A stretch of 64,000 nt of DNA, from contig NZ_VKAB01000011.1 in NCBI RefSeq assembly GCF_009769385.1, positions 186,001 to 250,000 of the forward strand, given 5' to 3'. Origin of the DNA: Saccharothrix deserti. Its GTDB lineage: Bacteria > Actinomycetota > Actinomycetes > Mycobacteriales > Pseudonocardiaceae. The position numbers and the translations under genes were made by a program. A model generated the notes under the pieces. It made no database searches. It saw only the letters and a program-made list of their open reading frames with translations, and was not told the DNA's origin. Below are positions 15,697 to 24,709 of this stretch, one piece after another; positions within the stretch are counted from its first letter, which is position 1; each line of letters starts with the position of its first letter.

Positions 15697-16302
15697 GTGT
15701 CGGGACTGCGTGAACGCAAGAAGCTGGCCACCCGGACGGCGTTGGCCGATGCCGCGTTGCGACTGTGCGTAGAGCACGGCCTCGATGGAGTGACCGTCGA
15801 ACAGGTGGCCAACGACGCCGGCGTGTCCCTCCGCACGTTCTTCAACTACTTCTCCTCCAAAGAGGAAGCCGTGGTCGCGGGTGACGTCGCCACGGCCGCC
15901 GCGTTCGTCCAGGCCTTCGCCGGACGGCCCGAGTCGGAGCCGGTGCTGCAGGCCCTGCACCGCGCCCTGGTCGAGACCGTGCCCGACCGGATCGACCTCG
16001 AACGGGTGGCGCAGCTGCGCGTCCTGCGCCGGACCCCGGCGCTGCTGCCGCACCAGATCGCCGCCTTCGCCGCGCAGGAACGCGAACTGGCCGCCGCGGT
16101 GGCCGCGCGGGTCGGCGTCGACCCGGCCGCCGACCTCTACCCGATGATGTTCGCGGCCACCGTGATGGCGACCTTGCGGGTGGTCGTCGGCTGGTGGCTG
16201 GACGCCACCGAGCGACCCGAGCTGTCCGACCTGATCGGGGTCATGATCGACCGGCTGGACACGGGTTTCGCCGCCGTCCGGCCGAGCCGGGCCCGGTCTT
16301 AG
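15697..16302 (+). CDS. TetR-family regulator
   Basis: 201 residues from a GTG. The DNA-binding domain reads LRERKKLATRTALADAALRL, HGLDGVTVEQVANDAGVSLR, TFFNYFSSKEEAVV; it is close in design to the TetR at 10446. There is no ribosome binding site between the dyad and the start codon, so the message may be nearly leaderless. Targets are unknown; besides itself, it might control the convergent P450 gene or the caspase locus. Confidence 0.88.
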   Translation: MSGLRERKKLATRTALADAALRLCVEHGLDGVTVEQVANDAGVSLRTFFNYFSSKEEAVVAGDVATAAAFVQAFAGRPESEPVLQALHRALVETVPDRIDLERVAQLRVLRRTPALLPHQIAAFAAQERELAAAVAARVGVDPAADLYPMMFAATVMATLRVVVGWWLDATERPELSDLIGVMIDRLDTGFAAVRPSRARS

Positions 16303-16318
16303 GAGTCTCGCTCAGGCC

Positions 16319-17578
16319 TCAGGCTTCGTCCCAGGTGACCGGGAGCGCGTGCACGCCGTAGATCAGCATGTCGCCGCGCATCGGCACGTCGGCCGCGGGC
16401 ACGTCCAGGCGCAGACCGGGCAGCCGGCGCAGCAGCTCGGTGAAGCCGACGGTCATCTCCACCCGCGCCAGCTGTTGGCCGAGGCACTGGTGCACGCCGT
16501 GTCCGAACGCCAGGTGCGCGCCGCGCGGCCGGGTCACGTCGAGCGCGTCCGGCTTGTCGTACTGGCGCGGGTCGCGGTTGGCGGCGGGCACGGAGAGCAG
16601 CACGGTCGAGTCGGCCGGGACCACCTCGCCCGCGATCTCCACCTCCTCCCGCGTGGTGCGGACGACCCCCAGGTGGACGATCGACAGGTAGCGCAGCAGC
16701 TCCTCGACCGCACCGCCGATCAGCGTCGGGTCGTTCCTCAGCGCGGCGAGCTGGTCGGGGTGCTCCAGCAGCGCGAACGTGCCCAGCGCCAGCATGTTGG
16801 CGGTCGTCTCGTGGCCCGCGACGAGCAGCAGGTTCGCGATGCCGATCAGTTCGTCGTCGGTGAGCGTCGGGTCGGCCTCGATCAGGCCGGACAGCATGTC
16901 GTCCGTGGGCTCGGCGCGCTTGCTCAGCACCAGACCGCGCATGAACGCCCGCAGTTCGTCGGCCAGCCGCATGACCTCCTCCACGGGGACGTCGAGCCGC
17001 AGCAGCATCGCGGTGCGTTCCTGGAACTCGCCGCGGTCGCCGTACTCGACGCCCAGCAGCTCGCAGATCACCAGTGACGGCACCGGCAGCGCGAACGCCC
17101 GCACCAGGTCGGCGCCCGGCCCGGCGGCGATCATCGCGTCCAGGTGTTCGGTGACGATCCGCTCGATGCGCGGCGTGAGCTGCTTCATCCGACGGACGGT
17201 GAACTGGCCGGTGAGGAGCCTGCGGTAACGGGTGTGCCGGGGCGGGTCCATGGTGATGAAGCTGCCCGCGCGGGCCCGCGCGTCGGTCATCCGGGCGCGG
17301 ACCTGCTCGGGCAGCTTGTCCAGCACGCGCTTGCTGCCGAACCGGTCGGAGCCCAGCCGCGGGTCGGCGAAGAGGGTGCGGGCCAGTTCGTGGTCGGTGA
17401 CCAGCCACATCGGGTCGCCGTCGAGCATGGTGACCCGGTGGACCGGGCCCTGGCTGCCGAGCCGGCCGAGGACGCTCGGCGGGTCGAAGGGGCCGGTGTC
17501 GCGTTCGGTGAACTCGGGTGGCAGGGGGACGGTCATCCGGCCGGTGCTGGGGCGTTTGTGCTGGGAAGCGGTGGTCAT
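16319..17578 (-). CDS. Cytochrome P450 (bacterial class I type)
   Basis: 419-residue soluble haem monooxygenase. Signatures in order: DPPRHTRYRRLLTGQFTVRR (C-helix), LLLVAGHETTAN (I-helix oxygen-activation motif), EELLRYLS (ExxR), and FGHGVHQCLGQQLAR with the haem ligand C365. This is the CYP105/CYP107-like layout of actinomycete P450s, which hydroxylate secondary metabolites or xenobiotics. No ferredoxin gene is adjacent, so electrons must come from elsewhere. It is divergent from the MarR-MFS pair, sharing a palindrome-rich promoter region, which suggests joint control of a detoxification response. Confidence 0.93.
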   Translation of the reverse strand: MTTASQHKRPSTGRMTVPLPPEFTERDTGPFDPPSVLGRLGSQGPVHRVTMLDGDPMWLVTDHELARTLFADPRLGSDRFGSKRVLDKLPEQVRARMTDARARAGSFITMDPPRHTRYRRLLTGQFTVRRMKQLTPRIERIVTEHLDAMIAAGPGADLVRAFALPVPSLVICELLGVEYGDRGEFQERTAMLLRLDVPVEEVMRLADELRAFMRGLVLSKRAEPTDDMLSGLIEADPTLTDDELIGIANLLLVAGHETTANMLALGTFALLEHPDQLAALRNDPTLIGGAVEELLRYLSIVHLGVVRTTREEVEIAGEVVPADSTVLLSVPAANRDPRQYDKPDALDVTRPRGAHLAFGHGVHQCLGQQLARVEMTVGFTELLRRLPGLRLDVPAADVPMRGDMLIYGVHALPVTWDEA

Positions 17579-17686
17579 CGACGATCCGTTCCCGACCCGG
17601 CGCGCAACCGGGCCGCTGCTCAGCGTAGTGGTAACTCACCGTACCAAAACGTGCACAGCGTGCAGCTTTATTTAGATGCACGCGGA

Positions 17687-17696
17687 GCAAATTTGC
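17687..17696. promoter_or_regulatory. MarR operator candidate in the P450/MarR divergent region
   Basis: GCAAATTTGC is a perfect 10-bp palindrome 29 bases before the MarR start. Nearby, GTGCA...TGCAC arms (17660-17682) offer a second site. The region is less GC-rich than its flanks, as expected for promoters. Confidence 0.45.
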
Positions 17697-17724
17697 ACAA
17701 CGCGCAAGATAGAGGGGGAGTTGT

Positions 17725-18216
17725 ATGCGGCAAGCAATGCGGGGGAAGGGGCACGGCATGGACGCCGTCGCGCGGCAACTGGAGGACCGGGTGCGTGACC
17801 TGCTGAAGGTCGTGCGGATGGTCAAACAGCACCGACAGCCCCTGTCCGACGGACTGGTCGGCATCCTCTCGCTCATCGACCGCGCCGGCGCGGACGCGAC
17901 CGGCTGCCACGCCAAGGAACTGGCCGCCCGCGCCGGGCTCGACCCGTCCACGGTCAGCCGGGCGGTGGCCGCGCTGGTCGCCAACGGCCTGGTCGAACGG
18001 CGTGCCGGTCCCGAAGACGGCCGCGCCGGCATCCTCGTGGTGACCGAACGCGGGCGCGCCGAGCTGGCCGACGCCCGCGACTGGTCCGACCGGCTCCTGC
18101 GCCGTGCCCTTGCCGACTGGAGCCCCGCCGAGGTCGAGGCGCCGACCTCGGCGCTGGGGCGCCTGACCACCGACGTCGAAGGAGCCCTCGGTTCCACCTT
18201 GGAGGCCGCGCGATGA
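17725..18216 (+). CDS. MarR-family transcriptional regulator
   Basis: 163 residues. Winged helix: CHAKELAARAGLDPSTVSRA, VAALVANGLVERRAGPEDGRAGIL, VVTERGRAELADAR, the normal MarR layout with the wing at ERRAGPEDGRA. The ATG at 17725 follows GGGGGAG; an internal ATG at 17758 also has AAGGGG and may be the true start. Its stop overlaps the start of the shortened MFS gene (ATGA), so the two are coupled. MarR proteins usually repress an adjacent transporter and release on ligand binding. Confidence 0.9.
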   Translation: MRQAMRGKGHGMDAVARQLEDRVRDLLKVVRMVKQHRQPLSDGLVGILSLIDRAGADATGCHAKELAARAGLDPSTVSRAVAALVANGLVERRAGPEDGRAGILVVTERGRAELADARDWSDRLLRRALADWSPAEVEAPTSALGRLTTDVEGALGSTLEAAR

Positions 18217-19244
18217 GCGCACCCGCCACCACCACCGCCACGGTGAGCCACCGGCAGGTCCTGGAGGCCCTGAGCGGCCTGCTGCTGGCGCTGTTCGTAG
18301 CGATGCTCAGCAGCACCGTCGTCTCCACGGCCCTGCCGCCGATCATCGGCGCGCTCAACGGCTCGCAGACCCAGTACACCTGGGTGGTCACCGCGACCCT
18401 GCTCACCGCGACCGCCACCACGCCCGTCTGGGGCAAGCTCGCGGACCTGTTCGACAAGAAGACCCTGGTCCAGATCGCCATCGTGATCTTCGTGGTCGGC
18501 TCGGTGGTCAGCGGTTTCGCGCAGAGCGCGGGCCAGCTCATCGCCGCACGCGCGTTCCAGGGCATCGGCGTCGGCGGCGCGGTGTTCCTGGGCCAGTACT
18601 TCCAGATCGGCCGCGGCTACAGCCCGACCGAAGCCGGTCTGCTGACCATCCCGTTGATGGCCGGCGTGCTGGGCGCGTCCATCGTGTCCGGACGGCTGAT
18701 CACGAAGACCGGCCGGATCAAGCCGTACATCGTGGCGGGCGCGGCCACGCTGGTCCTCGGGTTCCTCGCGCTGGGGCGGATCGACCACGAGACGTCGCTG
18801 GTGCTGGTCGGCGGGTCGATGCTGCTCGTCGGCGTGGGTGTCGGCATGAGCATGCAGAACCTGGTGCTCGCGGTGCAGAACACGGTGCCGTTGAAGGACA
18901 TCGGCGCGGCCAGCTCCACCATCGCGTTCTTCCGGTCGCTCGGCGGCACGATCGGCGTGTCGGTGCTCGGCGCGGTGCTGGCCCGCCGGGTCGAGGACGC
19001 GATCACCCGCGATCTGGCGGCGGCGGGCATCCCGGCCGGCGGCGCGGGCGGCGGCAACCTCAACCTGAACGTGCTGCCGGACGCCGTGCAGCACATCGTC
19101 CGGGCCGCGTACGGCGACGCCACCGGCCACATCTTCGTGATCTCGGCGGCCATCGCGGTGGTCGGCGTGGTCGCGGCCCTGCTGCTCAAGCCGATCACGT
19201 TGCGCACCAGCCTGGACCTCGTCGAGACCCCGACCGCAGTCTGA
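18213..19244 (+). CDS. DHA2-type MFS transporter with large internal deletion
   Basis: 343 residues where relatives have about 510. The start is normal (LEALSGLLLALFVAMLSSTV, motif A GKLADLFDKK). At residues about 115-125 the sequence jumps from AFQGIGVGG straight to AVFLGQYFQIGRGYSPTEAG; in the full-length paralogue at 11135 the equivalent points (RVVQGLGAGG and GGTVFLSQYFQIG) are about 175 residues apart. TM5 to about TM10, including export motif C, are therefore missing. The reading frame is preserved and the rest, to QNLVLAVQNTVP and the last helices, is intact. It may be inactive, or a small membrane protein with a new role; frame conservation and coupling to MarR suggest it is still translated. 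Confidence 0.85.
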   Translation: MSAPATTTATVSHRQVLEALSGLLLALFVAMLSSTVVSTALPPIIGALNGSQTQYTWVVTATLLTATATTPVWGKLADLFDKKTLVQIAIVIFVVGSVVSGFAQSAGQLIAARAFQGIGVGGAVFLGQYFQIGRGYSPTEAGLLTIPLMAGVLGASIVSGRLITKTGRIKPYIVAGAATLVLGFLALGRIDHETSLVLVGGSMLLVGVGVGMSMQNLVLAVQNTVPLKDIGAASSTIAFFRSLGGTIGVSVLGAVLARRVEDAITRDLAAAGIPAGGAGGGNLNLNVLPDAVQHIVRAAYGDATGHIFVISAAIAVVGVVAALLLKPITLRTSLDLVETPTAV

Positions 19245-19364
19245 CGCGGGGGTGTTGGCGAGAACCCGTTGGAGTGTGGCAGTCAGGCCACTGCCGCGGC
19301 GGCCGTCGCGCTCCTACCGTCACACGTGACTTGATCACCTGCGACGACAAGGACCGCCTCCATC

Positions 19365-19811
19365 ATGATCGTGGTCACGGCACTGCTCATCGGCGTGCTG
19401 TACGTGTGCCTGAACTCCTTCATCCGCGAACCGCACCGGCGCCGGTTCAACGCGATCATGGTCGCCGGCGCCGGCGCGGCCTACCTCAGCGGTGGCGGGT
19501 TGGGCGTCTGGGAGTTCGTGATCACCGCCGTGATCACGTATTGCGCCTACCGCGGCCTGGAGTCGTGGACGTTCATCGGCATCGCGTGGCTCGTGCACAC
19601 GGCCTCGGACGTGGTGCACCACCTGCAGGGCACCCCGATCATCCCGTTCGCCGAGCACTCGTCGCTCGGCTGCGCGATCTGCGACCCGGTGATCGCGCTG
19701 TGGGCGTTCGCGGGCGGTCTCGACGTCCGGTCAATGACCCCCGCAGCACTCGTGCGGGCTCTCCGCCTCCGTCGGGCGCAGCACGCCGCCGACGGCGGGC
19801 TCCACGAGTAG
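19365..19811 (+). CDS. DUF6010-family membrane protein
   Basis: 148 residues with about four hydrophobic segments (VVTALLIGVLYVCLNSF, IMVAGAGAAYLSGGGLG, VWEFVITAVITYCAYRGL, IGIAWLVHTASDVVHHL). The combination FIREPHRRRFNA, WEF, HTASDVVHHLQGTPIIPF and CAICDPVIALW is that of DUF6010 proteins, which have no assigned function. The last 25 residues are charged and encoded by DNA that also encodes the C-terminus of the convergent gene. Confidence 0.75.
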   Translation: MIVVTALLIGVLYVCLNSFIREPHRRRFNAIMVAGAGAAYLSGGGLGVWEFVITAVITYCAYRGLESWTFIGIAWLVHTASDVVHHLQGTPIIPFAEHSSLGCAICDPVIALWAFAGGLDVRSMTPAALVRALRLRRAQHAADGGLHE

Positions 19812-20285
19812 CACCAGCTCGCCGTCCTGGCAGAGCGGGCGGAGGAACCCGAGCGTTTCCACCCGATCGGTCGGTGAGACCGGGACACCGATGCCGACCA
19901 CCCGGTCGATCGCGGACCCGGCCACCACCTCGGCCGCCGGATGGGTGCCGGTGAGCGTGGACTGGCCGGGGAAGCGGATGCACCGGCCGTCGGTGCGGTC
20001 GCGGCCCGCGCGCGCGGCCCGTGCGGCAGGGGAGTCGGGGATGCCGGGGGAGTCGGGGGAGTCGAGCACGACCACCGGGCCACCCAGGGCCTCCGACAGC
20101 CGGTCGACGTCCACCTCGCCCGTCACGTGGGCGGACAGCGCGGTGACCGCGACCGGGCCGAGGCGGTCGATGTGCGTGCACACGAAATCCGCCTCGACAC
20201 CGTCGAACGCGGTCAGCAGCAGTGCGTCCACGTGCGCCGCGCCGTGCCCGCCGGGCAGGGCGGGCACGGCGCCGAGCCAGGTCAT
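19731..20285 (-). CDS. Unrecognised protein with Cys/His C-terminal tail
   Basis: 184 residues, family not recognised. It begins MTWLGAVPALPGGHGAAHVD and has an alternating strand-helix pattern (DALLLTAFDG, LGPVAVTALSAHVTGEVDVD, GPVVVLDS), then a Pro/Ser/Asp spacer, a VVGIGVPVSPTDRVETLGFL stretch and the terminal HECCGGH, which looks like a metal ligand cluster. Its ATG overlaps the stop of the PHP-domain gene (ATGA), so it is co-translated with a His-rich, presumably metal-dependent exported protein. It overlaps the DUF6010 gene tail-to-tail by 81 bases, so one of the two C-termini may be mis-called. Confidence 0.6.
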   Translation of the reverse strand: MTWLGAVPALPGGHGAAHVDALLLTAFDGVEADFVCTHIDRLGPVAVTALSAHVTGEVDVDRLSEALGGPVVVLDSPDSPGIPDSPAARAARAGRDRTDGRCIRFPGQSTLTGTHPAAEVVAGSAIDRVVGIGVPVSPTDRVETLGFLRPLCQDGELVLLVEPAVGGVLRPTEAESPHECCGGH

Positions 20286-21979
20286 CAGATGACGTCCACG
20301 AACACCGGGTTCGCGTAGAACCACAGGTCCGACCACGGGTCGGCGTCGCCGATCACGTCCATCACCGGGTGGCCGTCCGACGTCAGCTTGTTGCCGTCCG
20401 AACCGCGCAGCCGCAGGTAGAACGCCCCCTCCACACCGCGGAACGCGTGCGTGAACTTCACCGTGCCGCGCGCGGTGCGGGCCACCTCGAACGACTTCAC
20501 CACCTTCGTCGCCGGCGCGGAGAACGCGTCGCGGTCGACCACCGGGCCGGTGATCGGGCCGGCGATCAGGTCCACCTTCGCCAACCTCGGCACCATCCCG
20601 GCGAAGTTCGCGCCACGCGCCAGGTCCACCTCGATCACCACCTCGACGTCGTCACCGCGCCGCACGAACGTCCGACCGCCGATCGTGACGCCCCGGTTGT
20701 CGCCCTCGCCCAGCGACCGCACCCGCAGGTTCAGCCCGTCGATGATCCGCCCGTGCACCGCGACGACCTTGCCGCTCTGCATGCCGCGCATGACGTCCAC
20801 GTAGGACTTCGAGTTCGCGCCGACCAGCGTTGAGCTGTAGAAACCCGGCCAGTAGTCGCTTTGGACCTGCGGGGTGCCGGTGTCGATCGGCGCGCCGCGG
20901 CTGCCGGTCTTGCCGTGGTCGCCGGTGCCCGGCGTGAACGTGTCCTGGTGCACCCGGTGCGCGTCGGAGGTGGCCGTGACCCACCACGGCCTGCCCTCGG
21001 CCAGCAGCGAGTCCCACAGGCCGCCGACCTTGGCGGTCATCCAGTCGAACCCGCCGTAGGTGCGGTACGGGTTCTCCGTGGCCGTCGGGGCGTAGCCGGG
21101 GAAGCTGTCCTGGTTCGGCGAGGCGTCGTAGCCCCCTCGCCCGGTGCCGTTGCCGCCGTCGGCCTTCCGGATGCCCGCCGCCTGGTGACCGGGGGCGCCC
21201 TCCATGCCCACCGCCACGTCCGGCGCGGCGTCACGCCAGCCGCGGAACTCGTGCGGGCTGTCCACGCCGCGCCGGGCCGGGTGGTTGGCGAACATCAGCG
21301 CGATCTCGGTGCGGCCGGACAGCACCTGGGCCTCCAGGTACCGCAGCGCGGCCAGCGCGTACGGCTCACCGTCGGCCGAGGTCGAGCGGGTGATCAGGCC
21401 CTTGCCGCCGTTCGCGACCGGCGTGGACAGCAGGGCGCCGTCGTAGGCCGCCTCGAACGCCTGGAGGATGTCCACGGTGGACCGGCCGGGCGGCAGGAAC
21501 ACCGTGGCGTGCTCGGCGCCGGGGATGTTCCACTCCAGCCCCTGGTAGACCAGCACATCGCGGTGCGACCGGCGGGCCTGCTCGATGTCGGGCGTGATCT
21601 GGCCGATGGAGAACTTCTCGTGCGCGACACTGCCGTGGTCGGTGATGACCAGCCAGTCCATCCCGTACTCGCGGGCCTTGGCGACCTGCTGGGCGACCTC
21701 GTACTGGCCGTCCTGGGAGTACTTGGTGTGGATGTGGTGGTCGCCCGCGTACCAACGCCCGCGCCCGCTCCACGGGTTCACCGGCGTGGCCGGGCGGTCG
21801 TCGTGCGCGTGGGCCGGGGTCGCGCCCAGCGTCGTGGCGACACCCGCCGCGCCCAGACCGGCCAGGAACCGGCGTCGCGCCACCGACAGCGGCCGGTCGT
21901 CCTGGCCGTCGCGCCAGCTCCCCTCCACCTCCTCGTGGTGGTGCTCGTGGGTGTGGTCGTGGGGATGGTGGTGCGACAT
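20285..21979 (-). CDS. Tat-exported PHP-domain metallohydrolase with His-rich leader
   Basis: 564 residues of the CehA/McbA-type PHP phosphoesterase group. The first 20 residues are a histidine cluster (SHHHPHDHTHEHHHEE), followed by a Tat signal (ARRRFLAGLGAAGVATTLGA, cut near AHAHD). PHP motifs: WYAGDHHIHTKYSQDGQY, MDWLVITDHGSVAH, DVLVYQGLEW, IALMFANHPAR and WWVTATSDAHR, giving the set of His/Asp metal ligands. The C-terminal 150 residues are beta-rich. Substrates of this group include phosphoesters and carbamate esters; none can be assigned. GGAG precedes the ATG by 8 bases. A His-rich stretch ahead of the twin arginines is unusual and may load or sense metal before export. Confidence 0.85.
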   Translation of the reverse strand: MSHHHPHDHTHEHHHEEVEGSWRDGQDDRPLSVARRRFLAGLGAAGVATTLGATPAHAHDDRPATPVNPWSGRGRWYAGDHHIHTKYSQDGQYEVAQQVAKAREYGMDWLVITDHGSVAHEKFSIGQITPDIEQARRSHRDVLVYQGLEWNIPGAEHATVFLPPGRSTVDILQAFEAAYDGALLSTPVANGGKGLITRSTSADGEPYALAALRYLEAQVLSGRTEIALMFANHPARRGVDSPHEFRGWRDAAPDVAVGMEGAPGHQAAGIRKADGGNGTGRGGYDASPNQDSFPGYAPTATENPYRTYGGFDWMTAKVGGLWDSLLAEGRPWWVTATSDAHRVHQDTFTPGTGDHGKTGSRGAPIDTGTPQVQSDYWPGFYSSTLVGANSKSYVDVMRGMQSGKVVAVHGRIIDGLNLRVRSLGEGDNRGVTIGGRTFVRRGDDVEVVIEVDLARGANFAGMVPRLAKVDLIAGPITGPVVDRDAFSAPATKVVKSFEVARTARGTVKFTHAFRGVEGAFYLRLRGSDGNKLTSDGHPVMDVIGDADPWSDLWFYANPVFVDVI

Positions 21980-22147
21980 TCTTCAAGCTCCGATCTGACC
22001 CGGACGGGCGGCGGTCGGAGCGAAGTATCGTGAGTCGGCCATGTGTCGCGGCGGTGGTCGTGCGCGAACACCGGGTGAACAATTCGGCACGGCGTCGACG
22101 TGACGGCCCTCAACCGCGTTGGAACGGGTGCGAGCACACTGAGTCCC

Positions 22148-24709
22148 GTGGACGGCAAACGCAAGCGCGGAGAGCTGAGGATCTACCTCGGCGCGGCGCC
22201 CGGCGTCGGCAAGACGTTCGCCATGCTCGGCGAGGCGCACCGGCGTCGTGAGCGGGGCGCCGACGTCGTAATCGGCCTGGTCGAGACGTACGGCCGGGCG
22301 AAGACCGCGGAGTTGCTCGGCGGCCTGGAGGTCCTCCCGTGCAGGCGGATCGTGCACCGGGATGTCGAGTTCACCGAGATGGATGTCGACGCCCTGCTGG
22401 CGCGCAGGCCCGAGGTGGCCGTTGTCGACGAGCTGGCGCACACCAACGTGCCCGGTTCGCGCAACGCCAAGCGGTGGCAGGACGTCGAGGAGCTGCTGGA
22501 CGCGGGTATCGACGTGCTGTCCACGGTCAACGTCCAGCACCTCGAATCGCTCAACGACGTGGTCGAGCGGATCACCGGCGTGGCGCAGCGCGAGACCGTG
22601 CCGGACGAGGTGGTGCGGCGCGCCGAGCAGGTCGAACTGGTCGACATCACCCCGGAGGCGCTGCGCCGCAGGCTCGCGCACGGCAACGTGTACGCCGCGC
22701 ACAAGATCGACGCGGCACTGGGCAACTACTTCCGGGTCGGTAACCTCACCGCGTTGCGCGAACTCGCCCTGCTCTGGGTGGCCGACCAGGTCGACGTCGC
22801 GTTGCAGCGGTACCGCTCCGAACGGGCCATCACCGACACGTGGGAGACCCGTGAACGGGTGGTCGCGGCGATCACCGGTGGGCCGGAGAGCGAGACGTTG
22901 ATCCGCCGCGCACGGCGTATCGCGCTGCGTGCGGGCGCGGACCTGATGGTCGTGCACATCATGCGCGGCGACGGGCTGGCGGGCGCGTCACCGCAGCTGG
23001 TGGCCGGGCTCCGGCGGGTCACCGAGGACGTCGGCGCGACGTTCCACACCGTGGTCGGCGACGACGTGCCGACCGCGTTGCTGGACTTCGCCCGCGGTGT
23101 CAACGCCACCCAGCTGGTGCTGGGCACGTCCCGGCGCTCGCGGCTGGCCCGGGTGTTCGACGAGGGCATCGGCGCGGCGGTCATCCAGGCGTCCGGGGCG
23201 ATCGACGTGCACATGGTCACGCACGACGAGGCACGTCGCGCCCCTCGGTGGGGGTGGGGCGGCGGCACGCGTTCCAGGTCCCGGAAGCTGCTCGGGTGGG
23301 TGCTGGCGGTGGCGCTGCCGGCCGGCGTGACCGGGGTGGGGCTGCTGCTGGGCGACAGCCTGGCCTTCTCCACCGACCTGGTCGGGTTCTTCCTGGCCAC
23401 GGTCGTGACCGCGCTGGTGGGCGGGCACGGTCCGGCGCTCGCCGCGGCGTTCCTCGGCGCCGGGCTGCTGAACTTCTTCTTCACCCCGCCCTTCCACAGC
23501 CTGGCCGTGGCGACCCCGGAGAACCTGGTCACGCTGATCGCCATGCTGCTGGTCGCGGTGTTGGTCGCGTTGGTGGTGGACCGGGCGGCGCGGCTGGCCG
23601 AGCAAGGCGCGCGGGCCCGCACCGAGGCCGCGTTGCTCGCCTCCTACGCGCGGACCGTGCTGACCAGCCCGTTCCCGCTGGCGCGGCTGTTGGAGAAGGT
23701 GCGGGAGAACTTCGGGCTGGAGTCGGTGGCGTTGCTGGAGCGGCGCGACGGGGAGTGGGAGCGGGTGGCGTGCGCCGGACCGCGGCCGTGCGCGGAACCG
23801 GACGAGGCCGATGTCGACGTGCCGGTGACCGCGGACGTGCACCTGGCGTTGCGCGGCCGGACCCTGCCGGCGGGCGACCAGCGGGCGTTGGAGGCGGCGG
23901 CCGGTCAGGCGTTGATGGCGTTGCGGCAGCAGCGGATGGCCGCCGAGACCGCCGAGGCGCAACGGCGCGCGGAGACGACCGAGCTGCGCACCGCGTTGCT
24001 GTCCGCCGTGGGGCACGACCTGCGCACGCCGTTGACCTCCATCAAGGCCGCGATCGGCAGCCTGCGCGACACCGACCTGCGACTGTCCGATGAGGACACA
24101 TCGGAGCTGCTGGAGACCGTCGAGGTGTCCGCCGACCGGTTGACGGGCCTGATCGACAACCTGCTCGACTCGTCCCGGCTGGCCACCGGCGCCGTCGTGC
24201 CGCAGCTGCGTGCGGTGACGTACGACGAGGTGGTGGCGCGCGCCCTGGCCGGCATCGACGAACACCGCTCGGTGTCCGTGGACGTGGCCGAACAGCTGCC
24301 GCCCGTGCTCGCCGACATCGGGCTGCTGGAACGCGTGGTGGCGAACGTGATCGACAACGCCCTGCGGTACGGCAGGCTCGCCCCGCGCCGGGCGGTCGAC
24401 GTGGACGCCGACGGCCGGATCGCGGTGGACGAGCCGGAGATCGCGGTGCGTGCCAGCGCCTACGGCGACCGGGTGGAACTGCGCGTGGTCGACCACGGGC
24501 AGGGGCTGCCGAAGAACACGGCCGACGCGGTGTTCGCGCCGTTCCAACGCCTGGGTGACCGTGATGCCACACCGGGCATCGGCCTCGGGCTGAGCGTGGC
24601 GAAGGGGTTCGTGGACGCCATGGGCGGCACCATCACGGCGGAGGACACACCGGGCGGTGGCCTGACGATCGTCATCTCGTTGCCGATCGCCGAGGTGACG
24701 TCCGCATGA
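22148..24709 (+). CDS. kdpD: Osmosensitive K+ channel histidine kinase KdpD
   Basis: 853-residue membrane sensor kinase. N-terminal KdpD domain with Walker A GAAPGVGKT and VVDELAHTNVPGSRN, a Usp-like domain (residues about 250-360), four membrane helices (LLGWVLAVALPAGVTGVGLL to LIAMLLVAVLVALVV), a GAF-like region and the kinase core SAVGHDLRTPLTSIK with H623, N-box NVIDNALRYG and GIGLGLSVAKG. It normally controls the Kdp potassium pump with KdpE. The GTG at 22148 is chosen because it puts the conserved RKRGELRIYLG at the N-terminus; a GTG at 22100 is also open. No kdpFABC genes are in the window. Confidence 0.93.
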   Translation: MDGKRKRGELRIYLGAAPGVGKTFAMLGEAHRRRERGADVVIGLVETYGRAKTAELLGGLEVLPCRRIVHRDVEFTEMDVDALLARRPEVAVVDELAHTNVPGSRNAKRWQDVEELLDAGIDVLSTVNVQHLESLNDVVERITGVAQRETVPDEVVRRAEQVELVDITPEALRRRLAHGNVYAAHKIDAALGNYFRVGNLTALRELALLWVADQVDVALQRYRSERAITDTWETRERVVAAITGGPESETLIRRARRIALRAGADLMVVHIMRGDGLAGASPQLVAGLRRVTEDVGATFHTVVGDDVPTALLDFARGVNATQLVLGTSRRSRLARVFDEGIGAAVIQASGAIDVHMVTHDEARRAPRWGWGGGTRSRSRKLLGWVLAVALPAGVTGVGLLLGDSLAFSTDLVGFFLATVVTALVGGHGPALAAAFLGAGLLNFFFTPPFHSLAVATPENLVTLIAMLLVAVLVALVVDRAARLAEQGARARTEAALLASYARTVLTSPFPLARLLEKVRENFGLESVALLERRDGEWERVACAGPRPCAEPDEADVDVPVTADVHLALRGRTLPAGDQRALEAAAGQALMALRQQRMAAETAEAQRRAETTELRTALLSAVGHDLRTPLTSIKAAIGSLRDTDLRLSDEDTSELLETVEVSADRLTGLIDNLLDSSRLATGAVVPQLRAVTYDEVVARALAGIDEHRSVSVDVAEQLPPVLADIGLLERVVANVIDNALRYGRLAPRRAVDVDADGRIAVDEPEIAVRASAYGDRVELRVVDHGQGLPKNTADAVFAPFQRLGDRDATPGIGLGLSVAKGFVDAMGGTITAEDTPGGGLTIVISLPIAEVTSA

